Program-made: the position numbers and the translations under genes
Part shown: positions 53,940-62,672 of the stretch, one piece after another
Layout of the letters: the number at the start of each line of letters is the position of its first letter
How positions within the stretch are numbered: position 1 is the stretch's first letter
Source of the DNA: Cyanidium caldarium
Lineage: Eukaryota > Rhodophyta > Bangiophyceae > Cyanidiales > Cyanidiaceae
DNA: 64,000 nucleotides
NCBI GenBank assembly: GCA_026184775.1
Contig: JANCYW010000008.1
Coordinates: 372,001-436,000 of the forward strand
Direction: 5' to 3'
The notes under the pieces: generated by a model
What the model was told of the DNA's origin: nothing
The model's database searches: none
What the model saw: the letters and a program-made list of their open reading frames with translations, nothing else

Positions 53940-56078
53940 TCAACGATAGGCCGGCTGACAAATGTTCACCGTCTGCCAGCCGACGCCGGCCGCCTGCAGC
54001 GCCAACACACCGGTCACCGCCACGTACAGTACCGCGCCCAGGGCGGCCAAGAACGCGAACGTCAGCGCCAGCACGAACAGCGCCTTGAGTTGGTAGCGCT
54101 CCACGAAAAAGTACACCAGCATCACCCCGAAATAGCTGCCCAGCAGTGCCCACAGGCCGTAGAACAGCGAGTAGCTGATGTTGATGCGTCCGTCGACCAG
54201 AAACACGAACGCGCCCGCAGCGCCGGCCACCAGATTCACCACCGACATCGACGACTGCACCGTGACCAGGTCGGTGTGCGCCACCACGTACAAGTAGGGA
54301 ATGAGCAGCGCGCTGCTGCTGAGGCCGGTCCAGGCGTCGATGGCGCCGACCACCAGCGAGAACGCCGGGTACACGTACAAATTGGAGCCGCTCCACCGCA
54401 TGTCGGTCATGCCGTCGTGCTCGAACCACGGATAGCCGAGGCGCGCTCGCAGGCGCCGCAGGCGCCGGTTGCGCCACACGGTCAGTACGCCAATGGCCAG
54501 CAGCAGCGCCTCCTGGACGGTGAACAGCACCCAGAAGGCGGCACCGCACAAGCCGATACCTGCAGGGGAGCGCGCATACCGCGAGCCCGACAGCAATTGA
54601 AGGATGAGCAGAATGAGGAAGCAGATGAGCAGCACCAACATGTAACGCCACTGGAACCACGGTCGCTCCGCCTCCAGCATCTCCTCCAGCGTGGTGCTGG
54701 ACAGGATCGGGTCAACGTGGCGGGCGATTCGGGTGCAGGGGTGTTTTTCACGACGGTGGACCTCGTGGTGGTCGTCGACGTCGTCGTCCTCGTCGTCACC
54801 GCCAGCACTCGAATGGAGAAAGGCGGCGACCGGAGAGGCGGAGCGTGGCATCGGCCATTCGGACGACTTGATCGAGTCTTCCGGTCCGGGCGCATCGACG
54901 TGCATCGTGTAGTGACCGGACACGTTCTCGTACAGCGAGGTGATGTGCACGAGGCCGCTGTGAGTGCGGCTGCGGGGCAGGCACGACGCGGCGGCGGCGG
55001 CAGCTCCGCTTCGCAGACCGCGACGACGGCGGTGGACCGGTTTTTCATTGCGCGGATCGCTGCCGAGCGTGTGCCGCCGCGGTGACGACGCTTCCGGCGG
55101 GCCATCGAGGGCAGCGCCAGAGGCGGCGTCGCTGGCGGAGGGCATTGGCGGCGCGCCGTGCTGCTCGGCTTCCGTCGACACCGACTGAGCAGCGGTCGAC
55201 GACGCCTCGCCACCGTCGCTCTCTGCGGTGCTTTCGCCGCCACGCTTACGGTCCCCTGCTTCCATCGCCGACGCGGCGTTCGACTCCACATGCTCCATAC
55301 GCGTCGCTGGCGACTGGCGCCGCTCCGCCCACACGTGCTGCGCTCGCAGTCGCTGCCGTCGTTCGCGCAGCTGCCGCTGCGCCATGCGATAACCGGAGTA
55401 GCCGCTCTGTATCGATAGCAGCAGCAACATCAGCGCCAGCACAAACGAAGTGAAGTAGCCCGGAAACGTGGTGTTCAGCATGTAGCCCAGCGTCGTGCCG
55501 CCCAGAAAAAACGGCATGGTGCTCACCACCAGGTTCCAGTCGATACGGGGTGCGTCGCGGATGACGTGCCGCTTGCCGATATTGAAGGCCATGTTGGAGA
55601 GCGACGCGCCGACGATGAGCGACTGCGAGTTGGCGCTGGCCTCGGGCAGCGGGAAACCGCCCAGCAGCGCCAGCAGCGGCACGAAAATCAGGCCACCGCC
55701 CACACCGCCCGCATTGGATAGCCCGGCTGACAGGAACACCAGCACGATGAGGAGACCCTCTTGCCACGCGAAGTCGACAAACACGCCCTGCACCTGGCAC
55801 AGACCGATGTCCGCGTTGCACACGTGCCGCGCCGTGCACTCGGCCGAATCGGTGCACCGGTAACAGGTCTGGGTGGAGGCGTTGCACGCCTTGCCGATGC
55901 TGGTGCAGTAGTCACACGCCTCGACGGCCTGCACCGAAGTGGGCGTGTAGGTCAGCAGGGCCACGCAGACCAGGAGGAACGGGAGCAGCGAGAGCGCCCG
56001 GTCGATTCCCCACCAGGTACCGCGGTGATGAAGATAACAGCGTCGATTCCCCCTTGGCCACGTGCGTCCATAGGGCAT
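53940..56078 (-). CDS. TauE/SafE-family transporter with lumenal Cys-rich head and central insert
   Basis: About 712 residues. A signal anchor (30-50) is followed by eight Cys (55, 58, 65, 72, 75, 81, 87, 94) in a compact head, then four helices with SAGLSNAGGVGGGLIFVPLLAL and SLIVGASLSNMAFNIGKRH, a charged disordered insert of about 190 residues, and four or more further helices with GAIDAWTGLSSSALLIPYLY (the second TauE repeat, SSSALL). The family exports sulfite, sulfoacetate and related organic acids across membranes. The head suggests an oxidising lumen or cell surface. ATG 56078 was chosen because it puts the anchor near the N-terminus; ATG 56186 is an alternative. Confidence 0.85.
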   Translation of the reverse strand: MPYGRTWPRGNRRCYLHHRGTWWGIDRALSLLPFLLVCVALLTYTPTSVQAVEACDYCTSIGKACNASTQTCYRCTDSAECTARHVCNADIGLCQVQGVFVDFAWQEGLLIVLVFLSAGLSNAGGVGGGLIFVPLLALLGGFPLPEASANSQSLIVGASLSNMAFNIGKRHVIRDAPRIDWNLVVSTMPFFLGGTTLGYMLNTTFPGYFTSFVLALMLLLLSIQSGYSGYRMAQRQLRERRQRLRAQHVWAERRQSPATRMEHVESNAASAMEAGDRKRGGESTAESDGGEASSTAAQSVSTEAEQHGAPPMPSASDAASGAALDGPPEASSPRRHTLGSDPRNEKPVHRRRRGLRSGAAAAAASCLPRSRTHSGLVHITSLYENVSGHYTMHVDAPGPEDSIKSSEWPMPRSASPVAAFLHSSAGGDDEDDDVDDHHEVHRREKHPCTRIARHVDPILSSTTLEEMLEAERPWFQWRYMLVLLICFLILLILQLLSGSRYARSPAGIGLCGAAFWVLFTVQEALLLAIGVLTVWRNRRLRRLRARLGYPWFEHDGMTDMRWSGSNLYVYPAFSLVVGAIDAWTGLSSSALLIPYLYVVAHTDLVTVQSSMSVVNLVAGAAGAFVFLVDGRINISYSLFYGLWALLGSYFGVMLVYFFVERYQLKALFVLALTFAFLAALGAVLYVAVTGVLALQAAGVGWQTVNICQPAYR

Positions 56079-56365
56079 GACGTCTTCGGCCCACCAGGTT
56101 GATGCCGAGCGTACCCAGGATCCGAGGCGCGGTGCCGAGCGTTTCACGCGCGCGGTAGAAAAGCACCCCACCCGCGCCGTGACCATCGAAGGTGTCCCGG
56201 TCCGCTGCGATGCGCGTGCGTGTGTTCACTCGGATTCGGATCGAGGGCGCGCTCTCCGCGCACCGGAGCACGTTGACGGGGTCTGTCAGACGCGGACAGG
56301 CGTCTACAACGACACCCGTCGCCCAGCGCACACCCGACCATAAATTTATTGTCTCTCATCTCTCC

Positions 56366-57712
56366 TCACAGATACAATCCATCGGGCACGCCCTGCTGCT
56401 TCTTGTACAGCACGGTCTCCTTCGCTTTGCGAAAGTCGCCCTGCACCACCCGCATCCGTCGCTCGCGCAGCGCCAGCATGCCCGCCTCGGTGCAGATGGC
56501 CTTGATGTCGGCGCCGCTGAGCGCATCCTTGCTCATCACAAACTCCTCCACGTTCACGTCCGGCGCCAGGCTCATGCGGCCGGTGTGGATGGTGAAGATG
56601 CGGCGGCGGGTCTTCTCGTCCGGCAGCGGGAACTCGATCTTGCGGTCCACCCGGCCGGGGCGCAGCAGCGCCGGATCCAGCAGGTCGATCTTGTTGGTGG
56701 CCAGGATCACCTTCACGTCGTTGCGCGCCTCGAAACCGTCCAGTTGATTCAGCAGCTCCAGCATGGTGCGCTGAATCTCCCGCTCGCCGCTCGAGGTGGC
56801 ATCGTACCGCTTGGTGCCGATGGCGTCGATCTCGTCGATGAACACGATCGACGGTGCGTTCTCCTCGGCGATGCGAAACAGCTCGCGCACCAGCTTCGGC
56901 CCGTCGCCCAGATGCTTCTGGATGAGCTCGCTGCCGGTGAGCCGCAGAAAGGTGGCCGAGGTGGAGTTGGCCACCGCCTTGGCCAGCAGCGTCTTGCCGG
57001 TGCCGGGCTCGCCGTACAGGATCACCCCTTTGGGCGGTTTGATGCCGATATCTTCGTACAGCTCCGGGTGGGTGAGCGGCAACTCGACGGCCTCCTTGAT
57101 CTCCTGGATCTGCTCGTCCAGGCCGCCGATATCGGCGTACGACTCCAGCGGCGCCTTGTCCACCTTCATCACCGACACCGTCGGGTCGGTGTCGTCCGGC
57201 AACAGGCCCACCACCGACAAGACCTTGTTGTGCAGCAGCACCGAGCAGCCTGGCTCTATCTGATCCTTGTCCACAAACGAGCACATGGTGACGTAGTACT
57301 CCGGTCCCATCGCCGACGACACGATGGCGTGGTGCTCGTCGATCAGCTCCTCCAAGGTGCCCACACCCAGTGGCGTGCCGCGGATGGCGTCGATTTTGTT
57401 GCGCTCCTCCTCGGTGCGCTCCTCCACCGGGATGGACGCGATGGCGTTGCCCACGTACTCCTCCTCCATGAGCAGGTAGTCCTTCACCCGCTCCAACCGC
57501 AGCAGGCGCAACTTGCACTTGACCGACGGCGCCACGTTGGGCAGTTTGTGCGCGGCGGCCGGGCCCTTTTGACGACGTCGTCGGCCGAGGCGCGGCGGGC
57601 CCAGTGGCGCCTCCGGGCGCTTCCGCTTGGGCTGGTCGCCGCGGTCGGCCCCGCGTCGACCGCCCGCACCGAATGACCCGCCGCCTGGCGGGAGAGACTG
57701 CCCGTTGCCCAT
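56366..57712 (-). CDS. RPT2: 26S proteasome ATPase subunit RPT2
   Basis: 448 residues. MGNGQS is the RPT2 N-myristoylation start (usual MGQGQS). A coiled coil and OB domain are followed by AAA: Walker [17 protein letters not shown], Walker [31 protein letters not shown] and [20 protein letters not shown] with the Arg finger. The C-terminus LYL is the RPT2 HbYX gate-opening motif. RPT2 opens the 20S gate and unfolds substrates. Lys/Arg-rich linker near residue 27-50 is alga-specific. ATG 57712. Confidence 0.97.
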   Translation of the reverse strand: MGNGQSLPPGGGSFGAGGRRGADRGDQPKRKRPEAPLGPPRLGRRRRQKGPAAAHKLPNVAPSVKCKLRLLRLERVKDYLLMEEEYVGNAIASIPVEERTEEERNKIDAIRGTPLGVGTLEELIDEHHAIVSSAMGPEYYVTMCSFVDKDQIEPGCSVLLHNKVLSVVGLLPDDTDPTVSVMKVDKAPLESYADIGGLDEQIQEIKEAVELPLTHPELYEDIGIKPPKGVILYGEPGTGKTLLAKAVANSTSATFLRLTGSELIQKHLGDGPKLVRELFRIAEENAPSIVFIDEIDAIGTKRYDATSSGEREIQRTMLELLNQLDGFEARNDVKVILATNKIDLLDPALLRPGRVDRKIEFPLPDEKTRRRIFTIHTGRMSLAPDVNVEEFVMSKDALSGADIKAICTEAGMLALRERRMRVVQGDFRKAKETVLYKKQQGVPDGLYL

Positions 57713-57948
57713 AGATAGAATGAGGGGTGGGGAGAGGGAGGGAAGAGGACCTCCTCACGGGTGGGCGAGCCGATGCCGCTGCGGAAAAGCGAAAGCGCGT
57801 CCGACCCAGGGCGTGTCGCGCGCGCAGAATCGTCTCCGGCGGACGACACCCTGCTGGCGTCGGGAGACCGATGCGTCGCCGAGCACGAACGACACTGGCC
57901 CAATTGAATTTATAGGATATTCCTCCTCCCCGTTGAACCCACCGCTTG

Positions 57949-60900
57949 TTACTCAACCACCATAGACTGATGCTCATCGCCCTCTCCTCGGCTCTCTCGT
58001 CTGTCCTTCCCCTCCTCTCTCTCACTCTCCGCGGGCGTTCTCGGCACTCGATTCCTCCCACTGCGGGTGTCCTTCAACAGGGCGTCGCGCAAGCGAATGG
58101 CGGGCCGCCACTTGGCGCGTGAATTGGCCTCGGTCTCGGAGACGCCGCGCTCTTCCAATCGACTGACGATACGCGTGGCCGCTCCGACGCACACCTCGCT
58201 CTTCATGCGTGTGGAGAGGGCGGTGCCGACCACCTCCAGCCACTCCAGGTCGGTCTGGCCATCGGCGCCACAACCGAGCCCGTGATCGATCACCGCGTCC
58301 AGGAGGCGCTCGGTGCCTTGGCCGGGCTTGGCAAAGGCGCTGCGCGCCGCGATGGCCGCGGCCACGTCGTGGGCCGCATTGAGGCCGAGGGCGGTGCGGG
58401 CGAGTCGGAGCGCTTCCAGCTCGACCTCGTACAGGCGTTCGGGTCCGTAGCGCTCGCGCAGTTTGCCGTGCAGGAACTTGGCCACGGCGCCGAGCGGATC
58501 GCGGTAGCAGGTCTGGTGGCCGGGCGCGCCCACCACCACGGCGGCAGCAGCGGTGGATGCGGCGCCCGACGGCCGCGGCGACAGAAACACCAGCGGAATG
58601 GCCTGCAGGCGGCGCGGCAGGGTGCCGCACAGCACGCCCTGCGCAATGGCCAGCAGCGCCATGGTGCATCGTTGGGGAATGAGCAGCGTGCGACTGTGCT
58701 CTTCGATGAGCGCCCATAGCGACTCAGGGGATGGAGCGTGCTCGGCAGCCGCGCCCACCTGCTGCGCGCGAGCGACGTTCACCATGGACACCAGCACTTC
58801 CAGGGCCGCCGCGCGCACCGCTTCGTCCTCGTCCAGGCGCACCAGCTCGGTGATCCCCTGCAGCGCTTCTGTCAACTCCACACATTCGTCGTCGTCGGTG
58901 GCGGTTTCACGGCGCTCGGTCACGCGCCACAGTACGCCCGCAAACAGGATGCGGCAGGCCAGCACGGCGGTAGTGGCGGACCAGCGCGCATCGCCCGACG
59001 CCCGCTTCTGTAAGATACCTCGCACGGCGCGTAACACATCTAGCGAGGACGATGGCGGCGGCGGTGCCACGTTTTCCAGCAGGGCCAACAGCCGTCGCAG
59101 CGTGTCCTCGTCGGCGTCCGCCTCCAGCTGTGCGCTGGCAGCGCTCAGGAGCACTTGCAGGGGTGCTTGCGCCGCCGCGGCCGCCGCGACCGCGTCGCCA
59201 TCGGCCATGACCCGTAGCGCCTCGGCGGCCGCTCGCAGCATCTCCAAGTGCTGTCCGTGCCGCTCGAAAGCGTCGCGAATCAGCGTCGCCAACGCGACTG
59301 CCTCCTCGGATGCCGCTGCCTGGTGCGGCACCAGGCGCAGCAAGTAGGCCAGCATGGGCGGCTCGGACTGGAAGCGCCGCAGCAGGCGCGGCAGCGCCAC
59401 GCGGCTCACCATCGCGCATTGCGCCTGCGCAGCGCCGGCATCCAGCTCGTCCGCAGTGCCGCGACGCGAGGCGCGCTCCTCGGCAGCGCTGGCCACGCGC
59501 TCCGCTGCGGCCAACCACAGCTTGCACAACGCCAATCGATCGGCATCGGAGAGAGGCTCGGAGCCGTCGACCAACACCATCTCCTCCTCCAGCAAGGCCA
59601 CATACGCGCTCCAGTCGCAGAGGGAGGCGGCCGCCGCGCCCCACAGCGCCTCGCACACCACTGCAGCTGGCACCTGGGCGTCGCTCATGACCAGAAAGAC
59701 GATCTCGCGCAGTCGGGCGGTGTTGCGGCGCTCGGCGCCATGTTGACGGAGATAGTCGGCGTTGGCGGCGTCGATGTACTCGATGACAAAGGCGCCGGCG
59801 GCCGCGCGCACCACCGCGCCCACGTCGTCGGTGACCAGGTCGAAGATGGATTCGAGCTCGTTTTTGGAGAGCGCATCCACCGGCACCAGCTTTTGCGCGG
59901 TGGCAATGGCGACGGCGGCCACCTCGTCGTCCTTGTCGCGGCACATCTCCACCACCCGCGGACCGAAGCGGCGCACAAACGTATCCAACGCTGCCAAGTA
60001 CTCCGAGCGCTGGAACAAGGTGTGTATGGCGTGCAGAGCAGCGCGACGCACTTTGGCGTCCTTGTCGTACAACAGCCATCCGAGATACTTGAGATGGCGG
60101 TCTTGCAGGAACGTGGTCGGCCGCGCATCGACCCAGCGGCCCAGTGCCTCCACGCACATCGCCCGCAGCTCCGCATAGACGTCGCGGTAACGGCGCGCAA
60201 ACACGCCCTGAAACAGATGCTGCACCAGGTCGGCCACATCGGAGCACTTCATGCGCGCTCGTTCACAGCTGGCTTCGCTGGCGCTGCCGCGCTGCTGCAA
60301 CGCGGCCAGCTCCTCGGCCGCACCGCGGTCGACGTCCAGCAGGCCGTCCACGAAACGCAACGCCGCCAGGGTGGCTGCTAGCCGCAGCGGGCGCGAGCGG
60401 GCGCCGGACAGCAACACCATCCATCCCAGCAACTTGTCCACGAACTCGGTGTCCAGCAGCACCGCGTCCGGAGAGTCGCGCGCCAACTGCAGGAAGAAGC
60501 TGGTGTACTGCGTGCGGAAGCGTTTGCATTCCCGCTGTGGCGCATGCAGCGGCGGCAGCGCCCAGTTGCTGGCGGCCGCCTCTCCCAGGCTGGCCGGCTC
60601 GCTCACCTGCTGCGACAGCCGCTCCACCAGTGCCACCGCAGTGTCGTGCTCGGCCTGCTCCTCGGCCTTCAGTGCCGGCGCCTCTTGCAGGATGCGCTGC
60701 AATGCGCCGCACACGTCTCCACGGTTCATCAGCGGGAACGGCACGGCCGCCAGCACCAGCAAGTGCACCAACGCCCGCAGCGCCGACCCGGGCGCCGTGC
60801 GCGCCTGCTGGTACACTGCGCGCACCAACTGCCGCCCAGCACCGCGCGAGCGCCGCAGCGACGCATAGATGTAGGTGGAATCGCTGGGGTCGTCCAAATC

Positions 60901-61200
60901 GACAGCCAGCTCCCGCACACTGCTGTCGTTGAACTCGAAGCGCGAGTCGTCGCCCACGGCACGCTCCATGCCGCCGCGACTCGCCTCCTTGATGGTGTCG
61001 CGCGTATCCTCCTCCCTTGAGGTGTCCCCGTCCGTGTGCTTTGCCATTCGCTCCTGCACCTCCCCCCTTCCCACTGCCCCCCGGGCGCCTCTGGTGGTGA
61101 CCATAATGAAAGCGAGCGCCTGTACCAGCGACAACGCCGAGGCGCCGGCAGAGGGCGCGCTGCTCGAATTTGGCGCCAAATTCACCGCCCGCGCCGACAT
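57949..61200 (-). CDS. SCC3: Cohesin subunit SCC3/STAG (SA)
   Basis: About 1083 residues, helical HEAT-repeat protein. The stromalin conservative domain is clear around residues 320-480: HLFQGVFARRYRDVYAELRA, MCVEALGRWVDARPTTFL, LKYLGWLLYDKDAKVRRAAL and RFGPRVVEMCRDKDDEVAAV. Upstream STAG features include QYTSFFLQLARDS. SCC3 binds SCC1 and loads cohesin that holds sister chromatids. The start is either ATG 61200 or ATG 61104 (MVTTRGARGA); both precede an acidic low-complexity leader. It lies 300 bases downstream of a KEN/D-box gene on the same strand. Confidence 0.88.
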   Translation of the reverse strand: MSARAVNLAPNSSSAPSAGASALSLVQALAFIMVTTRGARGAVGRGEVQERMAKHTDGDTSREEDTRDTIKEASRGGMERAVGDDSRFEFNDSSVRELAVDLDDPSDSTYIYASLRRSRGAGRQLVRAVYQQARTAPGSALRALVHLLVLAAVPFPLMNRGDVCGALQRILQEAPALKAEEQAEHDTAVALVERLSQQVSEPASLGEAAASNWALPPLHAPQRECKRFRTQYTSFFLQLARDSPDAVLLDTEFVDKLLGWMVLLSGARSRPLRLAATLAALRFVDGLLDVDRGAAEELAALQQRGSASEASCERARMKCSDVADLVQHLFQGVFARRYRDVYAELRAMCVEALGRWVDARPTTFLQDRHLKYLGWLLYDKDAKVRRAALHAIHTLFQRSEYLAALDTFVRRFGPRVVEMCRDKDDEVAAVAIATAQKLVPVDALSKNELESIFDLVTDDVGAVVRAAAGAFVIEYIDAANADYLRQHGAERRNTARLREIVFLVMSDAQVPAAVVCEALWGAAAASLCDWSAYVALLEEEMVLVDGSEPLSDADRLALCKLWLAAAERVASAAEERASRRGTADELDAGAAQAQCAMVSRVALPRLLRRFQSEPPMLAYLLRLVPHQAAASEEAVALATLIRDAFERHGQHLEMLRAAAEALRVMADGDAVAAAAAAQAPLQVLLSAASAQLEADADEDTLRRLLALLENVAPPPPSSSLDVLRAVRGILQKRASGDARWSATTAVLACRILFAGVLWRVTERRETATDDDECVELTEALQGITELVRLDEDEAVRAAALEVLVSMVNVARAQQVGAAAEHAPSPESLWALIEEHSRTLLIPQRCTMALLAIAQGVLCGTLPRRLQAIPLVFLSPRPSGAASTAAAAVVVGAPGHQTCYRDPLGAVAKFLHGKLRERYGPERLYEVELEALRLARTALGLNAAHDVAAAIAARSAFAKPGQGTERLLDAVIDHGLGCGADGQTDLEWLEVVGTALSTRMKSEVCVGAATRIVSRLEERGVSETEANSRAKWRPAIRLRDALLKDTRSGRNRVPRTPAESEREEGKDRRESRGEGDEHQSMVVE

Positions 61201-61495
61201 CGGTGCGGGCGCGTCGAACGTTGTGTTCACGGCCGCGCGGTACGATGCGCGAAGCGCCGAAGGGAGAGGTGGGATGAAGGAGGCGCCGCCAACAGAATAT
61301 GCACAGGAGAGAAGGGCGTGAGTGGCGTCCCTGAATATTTCCAAAGGTTTACGGTGTACACCGGGGAGGACGTTTTCGTATCGACAACCACTTGGCAGGG
61401 AGCTGCAGTCGGTGCCGCCCTCCCGATAGCCGCGGTGCTCTGTTATTGCGCAGGTGCCACTCTCTCACACTCGTATGCTGTCGTCGCCTGCCGCC

Positions 61496-62275
61496 TTATT
61501 TCGGTTCGGGACCCCTTGTCCACGGTTGCCTCTCCGGTTCCGTCGAGGGAGGCGGCAGCGCTGGAAAATCGGCGGTGAGCGCCTCGAGCAACTGCTCGTC
61601 GGTGAGCAACGCTGCATCGTTGGCATACCACGAGGGCGCTTCTGCCGCAGATCCCTCGGGAGCATCGCCCAACAACTCCTGCAACAGCGGCACTGCCACA
61701 TGGGCCAGAGTCCCGCTGGGCGACAGCGCCGCTGGCCCTTCCTCCAATGCCTCTTGCACTTGCGTCGGCCCAATGCTCATATCCTGGTCACTGAACATCA
61801 GCGCCGGTTCGTACGGCGGCCGCAGCGTGGGGTCTAGCGCGGCGCGCGGCATCACCTCCACCTCCTCCATCAGGTCGTTGTCATCCAGCGGCGGTGTCCA
61901 GTCGCCCGCACGGAGTGGCCACGGCCAGCTCAGCTCGGGCGTGCCCGCCTTCTCGCCCCGGACCACGCGCAAGCCGTCGTGCGGATCTTTGACGGCACTT
62001 CCAGCTATGCGCTGCACGGCATCTTTCAGGGCGCTCGTGTCTACTGGCGCCTCGGTCTCGCCCGCTCTCTGTCGGTTGAGCACGTTGCGCGCGTCCCCCA
62101 GCGGCGCGCGCCGCCTCCGCGCCACCACCGCCTGCGTCTTGTGATAAGATGCGGGGCCAGCCGCCGCCGCCGCAGCCTCGTGCCCCTTCAAGCTCACCGC
62201 CCAGTGCGCCTCATTCTCCTTGTCCACTGAACCGTACGCCCTCCGTGACGCCGCGGCACTCTCCTCGGTGTTCAT
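61496..62275 (-). CDS. KEN-box/D-box protein, candidate securin-like APC/C substrate
   Basis: 259 residues, disordered, no folded domain. A KEN box lies at 19-21 (SVDKENEAH) and a full destruction box RAPLGDARN (R56-x-x-L59...N64) at 56-64 follows a run of four Arg. Short spacing of both degrons near the N-terminus and an acidic, Pro-rich C-terminal half (DLMEEVEVMP, TPPLDDND) is the layout of securin/PTTG. Other APC/C substrates such as sororin or a cyclin fragment are alternatives; no cyclin box is present. Position next to cohesin SCC3 supports a chromosome-segregation role by inference. ATG 62275. Confidence 0.45.
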   Translation of the reverse strand: MNTEESAAASRRAYGSVDKENEAHWAVSLKGHEAAAAAAGPASYHKTQAVVARRRRAPLGDARNVLNRQRAGETEAPVDTSALKDAVQRIAGSAVKDPHDGLRVVRGEKAGTPELSWPWPLRAGDWTPPLDDNDLMEEVEVMPRAALDPTLRPPYEPALMFSDQDMSIGPTQVQEALEEGPAALSPSGTLAHVAVPLLQELLGDAPEGSAAEAPSWYANDAALLTDEQLLEALTADFPALPPPSTEPERQPWTRGPEPK

Positions 62276-62672
62276 AACTGCGGAACGTCGGTGCACCACC
62301 TCGACGCCCGCAATGCCCACGTAACCGCCACGCCAGCGCCGAACCCGTCGTCGGAGGCGCCTCGCGGCCGCCCACCCGCCGTAGACGCCTGTCCGCGCTA
62401 CCGATCCACACACGGAACGGTGCGCGGCCCGAGAACAAGTAGCCGTTACAAAATTTTCGAACACCCTCCCCCCCTGTCCGAGAACGTTCGTCGCGATCGG
62501 CTCGACGGCTGCCGTGGACGGGTGCCGAGGTTGGAACCCGACGCATGGTGTGTCGGCCGGAGGGAGCGCGGTCTATGGTGGCAGTCCGTGACTCGCACTG
62601 TGGTCATCGACTCGTCGTCTGAACAGGCGGTATGGAAATAGGGTCATATCACTGAGCAGCCCTCTGTTTTTC
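62276..62672. other. Divergent intergenic region, securin-like / LCL3-like
   Basis: 397 bases with both 5' flanks. No gene, repeat or RNA element recognised. Confidence 0.3.
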
